Assembly: GCF_040111675.1 (NCBI RefSeq)
Contig: NZ_CP157794.1
Span: forward strand, 4,175,501-4,239,500
Origin: Salinarimonas sp.
GTDB lineage: Bacteria; Pseudomonadota; Alphaproteobacteria; Rhizobiales; Beijerinckiaceae
Reading direction: 5' to 3'
DNA length: 64,000 nucleotides
The notes under the pieces are model-generated. The model ran no database searches. It saw only the letters and a list, made by a program, of their open reading frames with translations, and was not told the origin of the DNA. Shown one piece after another: positions 43,101-50,669 of the stretch. Positions within the stretch are counted from its first letter, which is position 1. Each line of letters opens with the position of its first letter. The position numbers were made by a program, and so were the translations under genes.

Positions 43101-46100
43101 AGCCCGCGCCGCGCGGGCAGCCTCTGCCTCTGTCGTTCGGCCAGGAGCGGCTCTGGCTGCTGGACACGCTCGGGGAAACCCCGGCTGTTTACCACGTGGC
43201 GCTGTTCCTGCGCCTGGAGGGGGCCCTCGACGCGGACGCCCTGGAGGCGGCCTTCCACGGCCTCGCGCAGAGGCACGAGATCCTGCGCCAGCGGCTCGTC
43301 ACCCTGGAGGGCGAGGACTTCCCCCGGCAGGTCTTCACGCCCGAGCCCGACGTTCCCCTCGTGCGCGTCGGCGTCGCCGACGAGACGGACGCCCGCGGGC
43401 TCGCCGCTCTCGTGATCGCTCGGCGCTTCGATTTCGAGCGAGAGCCGCCGCTCAGGGTGGTCCTCATGCAGGCCGCCGACGGCTGCGCCTATCTCCTGGT
43501 CGTCATGCACCACATCGTCTCCGACGCATGGTCGACAGCGATCATGGCGGAGGAGCTGCCACGGCTCTACGCCAGGGCTCTCGGAGAGCCGGCGACACTT
43601 CCGACGCTGCCCCTGCAATGCGCGGACTTCGCCGTGGCGGAGCGCGCGTTCCTCGACTCGGAGCGCGCGCAGGCGCAACTGGGCTACTGGTCGCGGAGCC
43701 TCGCCGGCGCGGACTTCGCGCCGGAGTTCCCCCTCGATCGTCCTCGCCCGCCCGCGGCCAGCGGGAACGGCGCGCACTACTCCCTTCGCCTTCCGAAGAG
43801 AACCACCGCGCGGGTGCGCGCGCTCGCGGCGCAGACGGGCTCGACCACGTTCGCCGTCGTGCTCGCCGCCCTCCAGGTCGTGCTGGCGCGCTGGAGCGGG
43901 CTGCGCGACTTCTGCATCGGCACCCCGGTCGCGGGGCGGCATCGGGCCGGCTCCGAGAAGCTCGTCGGATACTTCGCCAACACGCTCCCGCTGCGCGCAC
44001 GGCTGTCCGAGACCGCCACGTTCGCCGAGGTGATCGACGCGGCGCGCGCCGCCTCGGTCGACGCCCTGGACAACCAAGACGTGCCGTTCGAGCGGATTGT
44101 CGACGCCGTGGGCGGCTACGGCGACCCGAGCCGGCATCCGCTGTTCCAGGTGGCTTTCACGCTCGACACGCCGCGCCTCACGGAGCTGTCACTCCCGGGG
44201 ATCGTGGCCCGACGCCTGCCGCTCTGGACCGCCACGAGCAAGTTCGACATGGCCTTCCTGCTCGGCGAGCACGACGACGCCATCGTCGGCGTCGTCGAGT
44301 ACGCGACCGACATCTACGCCGAATCCACGGTGGCGCGCGTGGCCGACGAGCTTCGTCGGCTTCTGGACGATCTCGATCCGGACGCCCGCGTCCTCGATGC
44401 GCGCCTCCCGGCTCCGCAGGCGCCGCGCGCCGATCGCGGCGCGCAGGCCGCCGAGCCCAGGATCGAGGAGAGGGTGCGGGCCGTTGCGGAGGCGACGCCG
44501 GACGCCGTGGCCATCGTGTCCGATGCGGGTGAGACGAGCTTCCGCGAGCTGACGACGCGCGCCCGCGCGGTGGCGGGGGCGCTGATCGCGGCGGGCGTCG
44601 AGCCGGGCGACGTGGTCGGCCTCGCCATGCGCCGCTCCGCCGATGTCGTCGTCGCGATGCTGGCGACGCTGGAGGCCGGCGCGAGCTACCTCCCGCTCGA
44701 TCCGGACTATCCCCGCGAACGGCTTCGCCTGATGCTGGAGGACGCGCGCGCGAAGCTCGTCGTCGCGGACGAGGACGCGTCGGATCTCGACATCGAGGGG
44801 CGGACGCTGCTCTTCCCGGGTCTCGCCGACGCCGTGGTCGGTCCGCTGCCCGATGCGGGCCCGAAAGGCGGGGCCGAGGCCACGGCCTACGTCATGTTCA
44901 CCTCCGGCTCGACGGGGCGCCCGAAGGCGGTCCTCGTGCCCCACCGGGCCGTCACGTCGCTCGCCGCGGACGCCGAGGTGCTGCGCCTCGGGAGCAGCGA
45001 CACCGTCGCCGTGGCGGCCCCGCTCGGTTTCGACGCCTCGACGATCGAGATCTGGGGCGGGTTGCTGAACGGCGGGCGTCTCGCGCTCCTGCCCCCCGGC
45101 CCGTTCGATCCCGACGCTCTGCGGAAGTTCCTCGCCGATGCGAAGGTCACCGTACTGTGGCTGACGGCGGGCTTGCTGCGGGAGTTCCTGCGCGACGGCG
45201 CCGCGGGCTTCGAGGGCCTTCGCCTCCTGATATCGGGCGGCGACGTCTTTCCGACGTCCGGCCTCGCCGCTTTCATGGCCGCCCTCCCCGGCGTGACCTT
45301 CGCCAACGGCTACGGCCCTACGGAATGCACGACGTTCGCATCGATGCACGCCTTCGACGCGGCTCCCGACGGGGCGATCCCCATCGGTCGCGCCGTCGGC
45401 GGACGCACCGTGCAGCTCCTCGACGAGGCGATGCGGCCGACGCCGCTCGGCGAGATCGGCGAAGTCTGCATCGGCGGCGCGGGCCTCGCGCACGGCTATG
45501 CGTCGCAGCCGGGGATGACGGCCTCCCGCTTCGTGCCGGACCCCTCGGGCCCGCCTGGGGCGCGCGTCTATCGCACGGGCGACCTCGCACGCCGACGCGA
45601 GGACGGCGTTCTCGAGTTCGTCGGGCGGATGGACGATCAGGTCAAGATCCGGGGCTACCGGGTCGAGCCGGGGGAGATCGAGGCGGCTCTCGCCGACGCT
45701 GGATGGGGCGATCGCTGCGCGCTCGCGGTCCGGCGCTCCTCGGCCGGCGAAGCGTCGCTCGCCCTGTTCGTGGAGGCGCGCGACGCGAGCGGGGCGGTTT
45801 TTGCGGTCCGCGAGGCCCTGCGCGCGCGTCTCCCCGCCTTCATGATGCCGGACGTCGTCGAGGCGGTCCCCGCTTTTCCGCTCGATCCGAATGGAAAGAT
45901 CGATCGGCGCGCGCTGCTCGAGCGCTCCAGAGGGCCCGCGAGCGGAGAGCGGGACGGAGACGATCCGCTTCGACGCGCCCTCGCGGAGATCTGGACGGAT
46001 CTGCTCGGGGTCGCGAGCGTCGGCGACGATGCGGACTTCTTCGATCTCGGCGGGCATTCGCTTCTGGCGATGCGCCTGGCCACGCAGGTTCGTGCGCGAC

Positions 46101-49100
46101 TCGGATGCGAGGTGCCCGTTCGGCTGATCTTCGAGGCGCGACGGCTCGCGCCGTACTGCGATCGGCTGCGTGCGCTGAAGGCCCGCGCCGGGTCCGAATC
46201 GCTCCCCCCGCTGCACTCACGGCCCGAATGGGCATCCACGCGGGCGCCTCTCTCGTTCGGCCAAGACCGATTGTGGACCCTCCAGCGCCTGGGGGCGGCG
46301 AACGAGGCCTACGTCGTCGTCGTCCGCCTGCATTGGGCGGGTCCGATCGACATTCGGGTCCTCACAGATGCGGTGCACGACCTCGTCCGCCGTCATCCGG
46401 TTCTGGCGAGCATCATCGTCGACCGCGGCGAGCGGTGGCAGGAGACGCTTCCGATCGACTCCGTTCGCGTGACGGTCCGCGAGACCGGCGGGCCGGGTGA
46501 GGACGAGAGCGGATCACACGTCTTCCAGCTCGACCGCGAGCCGCCTTTCCGGGTGACGCTCACGCCCTGCGACGACGGCTGGCTGCTCGAGCTCGTCGTC
46601 CATCACATCGCGATCGACGGTTGGTCGCTCGACATTCTTCTCCGCGAGCTTGGCGCGTTCTACGCCGCGCGGGCGAGCGGCCGGGAAGCCGCTCTTTCGC
46701 CGCTGCCGGTGTCGTACCGGGACTTCGCGGCTTGGCAGCGCGGCTGGCTGTCGGGTCCGGTTCTCGAGGAGCAGCTCGCCTATTGGCGCACCCGTCTGGC
46801 GGGCGCGCCGGGGACCCTGGCGCTGCCGACGGATCGGCCGCGCCCGGCCGTGCAGGACTATTCGGGAGCGAGCGTTCCGCTGGCGCTCGGGCCGGAGCTT
46901 TCGGCCGCGGTGCGGGCCCTCGCGCTGCGGGAGAACGCGACCGTCTTCATGGTGCTGCTGGCCGGCTTGCAGGCGCTCCTGGCGCGCTGGAGCGGCCAGT
47001 GGGACCTGTGCGTCGGGACGCCCGTGGCCAACCGCCGCGACGCGCGCCTCGAAGGCCTGATCGGGTTCTTCTCCAACACCGTCGCGCTGCGCGGCCGTCT
47101 CGCACCCGGCATGCGCTTCGTCGACCATCTGCGCGAGACCCGAGAGCGCGTCCTCGAAGCCTTCACGCATCAGGATCTCCCCTTCGAGCGCCTCGTGGAG
47201 GACATCCGCCCGGAACGCGACCCGGCCCGCCATCCGCTCTTCCAGGTCATGCTGGCGCAAAGGGACGTGATCGCGGCCCGATCGCCCGCCATCGAGGGCG
47301 TGCGCATCACTCCGAGGCCGCCCGAGGCGACGACCACCAAGTTCGACCTCACCCTGTTCGTGACCGACGCCGGGACGCAGCTGACGGGGCGGCTGGAATA
47401 CGCCACGGCCCTGTTCGACCGTGAGACGGTGGAGCGCCTGTCGGAGGGGCTGACGGCGCTGCTCGGGGAGGCGGCGGCGCGGCCGGAGGCGCCGGTGGGC
47501 TCGCTGGCGGTGATGCCGGAGCGGGAGCGTCGGCGCGTGGTGGCGACGTTCAACGCCACGCGCGACGAGACGATCGAGACGGCGGTGCGGGTGGACGATC
47601 TCGTGCTGGCGCAGGCGCGGCGCAGCCCGGCGGCGACGGCGGTGCGCTGCGGGACGCGCAGCCTCGCCTATGCCGAGCTGGAAGAGGCCGCGCAGGCCCT
47701 GGCGGTGCGCCTCTCCCGGGCGGGGGTCGGCCGCGGGGCGGTGGTGGGCGTGTGCCTGGAGCGCTGCCTGGAGCTGCCAGCGGCGCTGCTCGGCATCCTG
47801 CGCGCGGGCGCCGCCTACCTGCCCCTCGACCCGGAGCTGCCGCCCGAGCGGCTGCGCTTCATGGCGCGGGACGCCGGCTGCGCGGCCGTGGTGACCACGC
47901 GCGCCCTCTCCGGGACCGCCCCCGAAGAGGCCGCCCGCCTGCTCCTCGACGAGCCGGAGAGCGATCCCCGCGCGCCCCGCCCCGCGGACGCGGGCGGCGG
48001 GCCGCTCGATCCCGCCTACGTGATCTACACGTCGGGCTCCACCGGACGCCCCAAGGGCGTCGTCGTCCCCCATGCCGGCCTGGCGAACTACCTCGCATGG
48101 GCCTGCCGGAGCTATCTCGAGGGCGCGCCGCACCGGGCGGAGGGCGCGCTCCTCCACGGCGCCTTCGCCTTCGACATGGCGGTCACGAGCCTGTTCCTGC
48201 CGCTGCTCGCCGGGCGGACCCTGTCGATCCTGCCGGCCGGAGCGGCGCTCGCCCGCCTGGAGGACGCCGCGGGGCCGCAGGGCTGGCCGGCCCTCCTCAA
48301 GCTGACCCCCTCCCATCTCGCGGCGCTGGCCGCCCATCCCGCGGCGTCCGACGGCACGGGACCCGAGATCCTCGTCGTCGGCGGCGAGGCGCTCCCCGCC
48401 GCCACCGTGCGCCAGGCGCTGGCGCGTTTCCCGCGCGCACGCCTCGTCAACGAGTACGGCCCGACCGAGACCGTCGTCGGCTGCGCGGTCTTCGAGGCGC
48501 GGGCCGACGCCGAGGACCCCGTCCCGATCGGGCGGCCGATCGCCAACATGCGCCTCTACGTGCTCGACGCGGGCGGGGAGCCGTGCCCGGTCGGGGTCGT
48601 GGGCGAGCTCCACATCGCCGGCGTGGGCCTGGCCCAGGGCTATCTCGGCCGTCCCGGACAGACCGCCGAGCGCTTCCTGCCGGACCCGTTCGGGCCCCCC
48701 GGCGGCCGCCTCTACCGCACCGGCGACCTGGCGCGCTGGCGCCGCGACGGCGCCCTCGACTATCTCGGGCGCAACGACGACCAGGTGAAGATCCGCGGCC
48801 ATCGCATCGAGCTCGGCGAGGTCGAGGCCGCCCTCGCCGCCGCCCCCGGCGTGCGCGCCGCCGCCGTCGCCGCCCGCCCCGATCCCGCCGGCGCCACCCG
48901 CCTCGTCGGCTACCTCGTCGGGGAGACCGGAGCGGCCGCCCTCGACCGCGACGCCGTGCGCGACCACCTGCGCACGCGCCTGCCCCCCGCCATGATCCCC
49001 CCGATCCTCCACCCCGTCGACGCCCTCCCCCTCACGCCCAACGGAAAGCTCGACCGAAACGCACTCCCCGAGCCCGACGACGAGCCCACCCACGGCGCCG

Positions 49101-50665
49101 CCGCCTTCGAACCGCCCCTCGGCCCCGTCGAGGACACCCTCGCCGCCATCTGGCGCGACATCCTCCAGACCGACCGAATCGGACGCCACGACGACTTCTT
49201 CGCCCGCGGCGGCGATTCCATCCTCGCCCTGATGATCGTCTCCCGCGCGCATGCGGCCGGCATCGCCCTCGCGCCACATATGGTCTTCGAGAACCCGACG
49301 ATCGCCGCGTTGGCGCAGGCGGCCGGAGACCACGAGACGGTGAGTGACGCGGCGATCGGCGAGGCGGACGAGAACGTGCCGCTCGCGCCTGTTCAGCGCT
49401 GGTTCGGCGCGCTCGACCTGCGCCATCCGGACCACTGGAACCTCTCGCTTCTCCTCTCGCCGCGGCGGCCTGTCTCGCCCGACGCGTTCACCGACGCCGT
49501 GGAGGGATTGCTCGCGCGTCATCCGGCGCTGACGGAGCGCTACGCGCTGGGAGGTGCGACGAACACTCCGTGTCAGGGGCGGCGGATCGAGCTGCGACGG
49601 GTGACGGACGAGGCTGCGCTCCACCGTGCGCTGGCCGATATGCATGCGGATCTCGCTCCGCGGGCGGGCCGCAATCTCTCCGCCTGCCTCTTCGACCTCG
49701 CGGACGGCACGCAGCGGATCGCATTGGTCGTCCATCATCTCGCCTGCGACGTCGTGAGCCTCGCCATTCTCAGGGACGAGCTGGAAGCCACGCTCGGCGA
49801 TCAGGAGCGACCGCAGCCTTCGGAACGGGTTTCGTTCGCGGAATCCCGGCGGCGGCTCGTCCGCTGGGCCGCGAGCGATGCGGGCGACCGCGAAATCGCG
49901 TACTGGCGCGCGCGCCTGCCGAACGTCGCCACCCGCCTGCCTCGCGATCTCGTGGGATCCGACAACCTCAACCGCGACGTGGCCGTCGTCCGCTTCTCGC
50001 TGAACGAGCATCAAACGACTGCGCTTCGCAATTTGGGCGGGCAGCACGCGCAAGCCGTTCAGGTCGCCGCACTCTCACGCGCGCTCGGGGGATGGCTCGG
50101 AAGAGACGAGCTCGTCATCTCGATGGAAAGTCACGGTCGGCTCGGCCCGTTCGCCGACCTCGACCTCAGCCGGACCGTCGGCTGGTTCACCTCCATCTAC
50201 CCGCTCGTCGTCGATGTTACCGGCGGCGGCGATCTCCTGGATCGCGTGCTCGAGCGTCTGCAGGAGCTTCCGGCGCAAGGAGCCGGCTACGCACCCGCTC
50301 GTTGGCTCCGGCCGGACGGCGAGACGATCGCGTTCTCCTCAGACGTCAGCTTCAACTATCTCGGCGTGCTGGACGGCTCCGGGTCGGGGCAAGGCCTGCT
50401 GGACGCGCTCGCCGATCCCAGCCCTACGCGCCACCGGGACGACCTGCGCCCGTTCGTGCTGGATGTGACCACCTACGTCCGCCACCGACGACTCACCGTC
50501 GTGCTCGGCTACTGCCGGAACCTTCACCTGCCGTCGACCATCGAACGCGTCGGCTCGAGCATGCAGAGCGCGCTCGACGCATTGCTGCGCGCGCCCACCC
50601 GCGGCGGGCTGCCGCACGAGATCGCCGGGCTTCGAGATCTCATCGACACCATAGAGCGAGGCTGA
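37157..50665 (+). CDS. NRPS4: A-T of module 10, modules 11-13, A-T-C-A(MOx)-T-C-A-T-C-A-T-E
   Basis: The protein has 4502 residues. It begins directly with A10 (1-485), then T10 (Ser542), C11 593-1030 (HH718), A11 N-part 1040-1490, luciferase-like monooxygenase 1499-1835, A11 C-part (Lys1880), T11 (Ser1933), C12 1985-2415 (HH2118), A12 2435-2925, T12 (Ser2968), C13 3025-3460 (HH3149), A13 3475-3975, T13 (Ser4021) and E13 4070-4495 (HHLACDVVS at 4193, ESHGR, TVGWFTS). Codes: A10 DILQLGLVWK (Gly), A11 DAMHVLGLAK (not recognised), A12 DAIWIGGTFK (Val-like), A13 DMTKVGEVGK (Asn). Predicted output: Gly, an oxidised unknown residue, Val, D-Asn. The C domain for Gly is at the end of NRPS3. The second half of C13 is a near-copy of that of C9, and A13-T13 belongs to the repeated A-domain frame. 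The gene ends 4 bases before NRPS5. Confidence 0.96.
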   Translation: MKTIDHLVLEQARATPEAIAVEHGDVSLDYSGLVARAARVSAALRSAGVGRGDVVGVCMERGVDLVCALLGVLRAGAAYVPLDPGYPASRLRTIVEDAGAAVVLVDGAGATLRLPSRTELRIADAIATAPGTDEVTARAPADLAYLIYTSGTTGVPKGVMVEHAQLSNFVLAMRHGLALERGLRLLALTPISFDISVLELFVPLVLGGTVVIADREVARDPARLAETIGSREIDVVQATPTTWRMLVERGWRPDPPLTMLVGGEAFPAEIADTLLGPGNRVWNLYGPTETTVWSAAYPVERAAANQPIGRPIANTRLYVLSAAMERLPVGAVGELFIGGRGVARGYRDRPALTAERFVPDPFGTMPGARLYRSGDLARITREGLVECLGRRDDQVKVRGHRLELGEVDAAIASCPGVSAGAAATWPDGAGGLRLAGFYTGVANAADVRAALRERLPSQAVPDLVRKLATMPVTPSGKIDRKALASLAATDADPEGVEARAGAAERPATLTRVETEVARIWEEVLGVAVHRADADFFALGGNSLLAARIGARIRASLDARLDLKALFDGRTLGACARAVEAAFGSAGPVARRHSPGEPFPILPAQESLLFLARLGEADRAYHGRIALEIEGAIDADALARAWDRLVRRHQALRTRFVASGDSFHQELCDRPEAPFVAHRRGEPDGRGRAPTLDVFAGGLFRGDWFEGEDGRSTLVVSFHHVVLDAWSLGIIARDLSAFYDLERGASRDEPPPPAIGYPDAALWLDGGDADTRTGDLAFWKATLDGLSDGLDLPTDFPRPAVATFRGGSVPLSISADLLQRVRTLAASQGASTFTVLASALVLTLSKLTGSRDVCLGTPVAGRDHPDLEGVVGYFLDTVAIRSRWEGDPRFSDLLALVRGAALDAFAHRRTPFHHVVRELGLVPDLSRHPVFQVMLLLNNVGLEELRLGDARLHYREEPRTGSKFDLTLNLTETSEGLIGLVEYAADLFLPETAAWLSRLFVSTLEAAVTRPEARLSELRPDLGFPAHGTRISTSLQVTGTQTVVSRFLDVAARRASRRAVVGPDGDAWTYGELRDAADRIRTALIEQGLGPGDRVALLLEHDRALPAAILGALWAGAVYVPLDPAHPDARLAAVARHAGAALVLASGSLAARATAIAGLTAPVVSLETALACEASSVRVDPRRPDSVTYILYTSGTTGSPKGVFQNDRNVLHHAIGYAASIGLGEEDSVSLLASYAFDAAVMDLFGALLTGAELSLYDLRRDGLAPIGDWLARDRVSVLHVTPTVFRAIAETLDGEPIESVRVVVLGGEEARSDDIERLRRHFRPDCRLVNGLGPTESTLALQMHLDARSAVAAARIPVGFPVPGTEIRLLDEAGAENAFVGEIEICSPHVALGYWGDPEGTARGFGVRADGRRTYRTGDLARRLPDGAYEFLGRRDRQAKVNGVRVELAEVERALVACPGVGQARVVQRAGRSALTAYVAPERRRSASRPIGRGAGAPALSILFFADGRSGDGDARYGLYLEAARRADALGLHAVWTPERHFTEVADAFPNPSVLNAALATVTERIGLRAGSVVLPLHHPLRVAEEWAVVDNLSSGRVGVSFAPGWVPDDFVFAPDDYGRRHETMLRLADEVRRLWRGEAVRYRSGTGAERDYRTSPRPVQPDLPVWLTVSRNPAMFAEAGRAGANVLTSVQNQTYRQLSENIAAYRTARAEAGHDPDAGIITLMMHCFVAPSDAHARATARPALRRYIGAHTALRRQVVETLGMTLEVDGDDDLDRLIDLSVDRYVGELAFIGSPATLTTRATELFEMGVDEIAGLIDFGIDDETLLSSLSELGVLADACRAGSTPLALAARLRETLPAAMVPADIVVLGALPTNANGKIDERALPEPDPGPVSRAAPADAIEERLVAVFSRVLGRDAVGVEDSFFSLGGHSLLAMRLVRSLRDELGHEISLRTVFERPSPRALANWLRAAAPVAARDEVEPAPRGQPLPLSFGQERLWLLDTLGETPAVYHVALFLRLEGALDADALEAAFHGLAQRHEILRQRLVTLEGEDFPRQVFTPEPDVPLVRVGVADETDARGLAALVIARRFDFEREPPLRVVLMQAADGCAYLLVVMHHIVSDAWSTAIMAEELPRLYARALGEPATLPTLPLQCADFAVAERAFLDSERAQAQLGYWSRSLAGADFAPEFPLDRPRPPAASGNGAHYSLRLPKRTTARVRALAAQTGSTTFAVVLAALQVVLARWSGLRDFCIGTPVAGRHRAGSEKLVGYFANTLPLRARLSETATFAEVIDAARAASVDALDNQDVPFERIVDAVGGYGDPSRHPLFQVAFTLDTPRLTELSLPGIVARRLPLWTATSKFDMAFLLGEHDDAIVGVVEYATDIYAESTVARVADELRRLLDDLDPDARVLDARLPAPQAPRADRGAQAAEPRIEERVRAVAEATPDAVAIVSDAGETSFRELTTRARAVAGALIAAGVEPGDVVGLAMRRSADVVVAMLATLEAGASYLPLDPDYPRERLRLMLEDARAKLVVADEDASDLDIEGRTLLFPGLADAVVGPLPDAGPKGGAEATAYVMFTSGSTGRPKAVLVPHRAVTSLAADAEVLRLGSSDTVAVAAPLGFDASTIEIWGGLLNGGRLALLPPGPFDPDALRKFLADAKVTVLWLTAGLLREFLRDGAAGFEGLRLLISGGDVFPTSGLAAFMAALPGVTFANGYGPTECTTFASMHAFDAAPDGAIPIGRAVGGRTVQLLDEAMRPTPLGEIGEVCIGGAGLAHGYASQPGMTASRFVPDPSGPPGARVYRTGDLARRREDGVLEFVGRMDDQVKIRGYRVEPGEIEAALADAGWGDRCALAVRRSSAGEASLALFVEARDASGAVFAVREALRARLPAFMMPDVVEAVPAFPLDPNGKIDRRALLERSRGPASGERDGDDPLRRALAEIWTDLLGVASVGDDADFFDLGGHSLLAMRLATQVRARLGCEVPVRLIFEARRLAPYCDRLRALKARAGSESLPPLHSRPEWASTRAPLSFGQDRLWTLQRLGAANEAYVVVVRLHWAGPIDIRVLTDAVHDLVRRHPVLASIIVDRGERWQETLPIDSVRVTVRETGGPGEDESGSHVFQLDREPPFRVTLTPCDDGWLLELVVHHIAIDGWSLDILLRELGAFYAARASGREAALSPLPVSYRDFAAWQRGWLSGPVLEEQLAYWRTRLAGAPGTLALPTDRPRPAVQDYSGASVPLALGPELSAAVRALALRENATVFMVLLAGLQALLARWSGQWDLCVGTPVANRRDARLEGLIGFFSNTVALRGRLAPGMRFVDHLRETRERVLEAFTHQDLPFERLVEDIRPERDPARHPLFQVMLAQRDVIAARSPAIEGVRITPRPPEATTTKFDLTLFVTDAGTQLTGRLEYATALFDRETVERLSEGLTALLGEAAARPEAPVGSLAVMPERERRRVVATFNATRDETIETAVRVDDLVLAQARRSPAATAVRCGTRSLAYAELEEAAQALAVRLSRAGVGRGAVVGVCLERCLELPAALLGILRAGAAYLPLDPELPPERLRFMARDAGCAAVVTTRALSGTAPEEAARLLLDEPESDPRAPRPADAGGGPLDPAYVIYTSGSTGRPKGVVVPHAGLANYLAWACRSYLEGAPHRAEGALLHGAFAFDMAVTSLFLPLLAGRTLSILPAGAALARLEDAAGPQGWPALLKLTPSHLAALAAHPAASDGTGPEILVVGGEALPAATVRQALARFPRARLVNEYGPTETVVGCAVFEARADAEDPVPIGRPIANMRLYVLDAGGEPCPVGVVGELHIAGVGLAQGYLGRPGQTAERFLPDPFGPPGGRLYRTGDLARWRRDGALDYLGRNDDQVKIRGHRIELGEVEAALAAAPGVRAAAVAARPDPAGATRLVGYLVGETGAAALDRDAVRDHLRTRLPPAMIPPILHPVDALPLTPNGKLDRNALPEPDDEPTHGAAAFEPPLGPVEDTLAAIWRDILQTDRIGRHDDFFARGGDSILALMIVSRAHAAGIALAPHMVFENPTIAALAQAAGDHETVSDAAIGEADENVPLAPVQRWFGALDLRHPDHWNLSLLLSPRRPVSPDAFTDAVEGLLARHPALTERYALGGATNTPCQGRRIELRRVTDEAALHRALADMHADLAPRAGRNLSACLFDLADGTQRIALVVHHLACDVVSLAILRDELEATLGDQERPQPSERVSFAESRRRLVRWAASDAGDREIAYWRARLPNVATRLPRDLVGSDNLNRDVAVVRFSLNEHQTTALRNLGGQHAQAVQVAALSRALGGWLGRDELVISMESHGRLGPFADLDLSRTVGWFTSIYPLVVDVTGGGDLLDRVLERLQELPAQGAGYAPARWLRPDGETIAFSSDVSFNYLGVLDGSGSGQGLLDALADPSPTRHRDDLRPFVLDVTTYVRHRRLTVVLGYCRNLHLPSTIERVGSSMQSALDALLRAPTRGGLPHEIAGLRDLIDTIERG
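41651..42660 (+). other. Luciferase-like flavin monooxygenase domain embedded in A11 of NRPS4
   Basis: About 335 residues sit between A8 (QAKVNGVRVELAEVE) and A10 (NANGKIDERAL). ALSILFFAD, HAVWTPERHF, GLRAGSVVLPLHHP, EEWAVVDNLS and VSFAPGW mark the FMN-dependent luciferase-like family known to be inserted in NRPS A domains (MupA/Atu3671 group). In myxothiazol-type assembly lines such a domain oxidises a terminal Gly and leads to an amide; here the module is internal, so hydroxylation of the T11-bound residue is more likely. Confidence 0.9.
46652..47256 (+). repeat. Half C-domain repeat, copy 2 (C13 of NRPS4)
   Basis: It matches 31887-32491 and lies downstream of the HHIAIDGWS motif of C13, so the repeat boundary falls inside the C domain between its two subdomains. 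Confidence 0.9.
47333..49325 (+). repeat. A-domain frame copy d (NRPS4 A13-T13, Asn cassette)
   Basis: The frame copy starts at about 47395; the preceding bases from 47333 match only the C15 and C16 ends in NRPS5 (from 54975). The Asn cassette is 48080-48513. The end matches copy a through its T domain, and both copies are followed by an epimerase. Confidence 0.9.
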
Positions 50666-50669
50666 TCCA

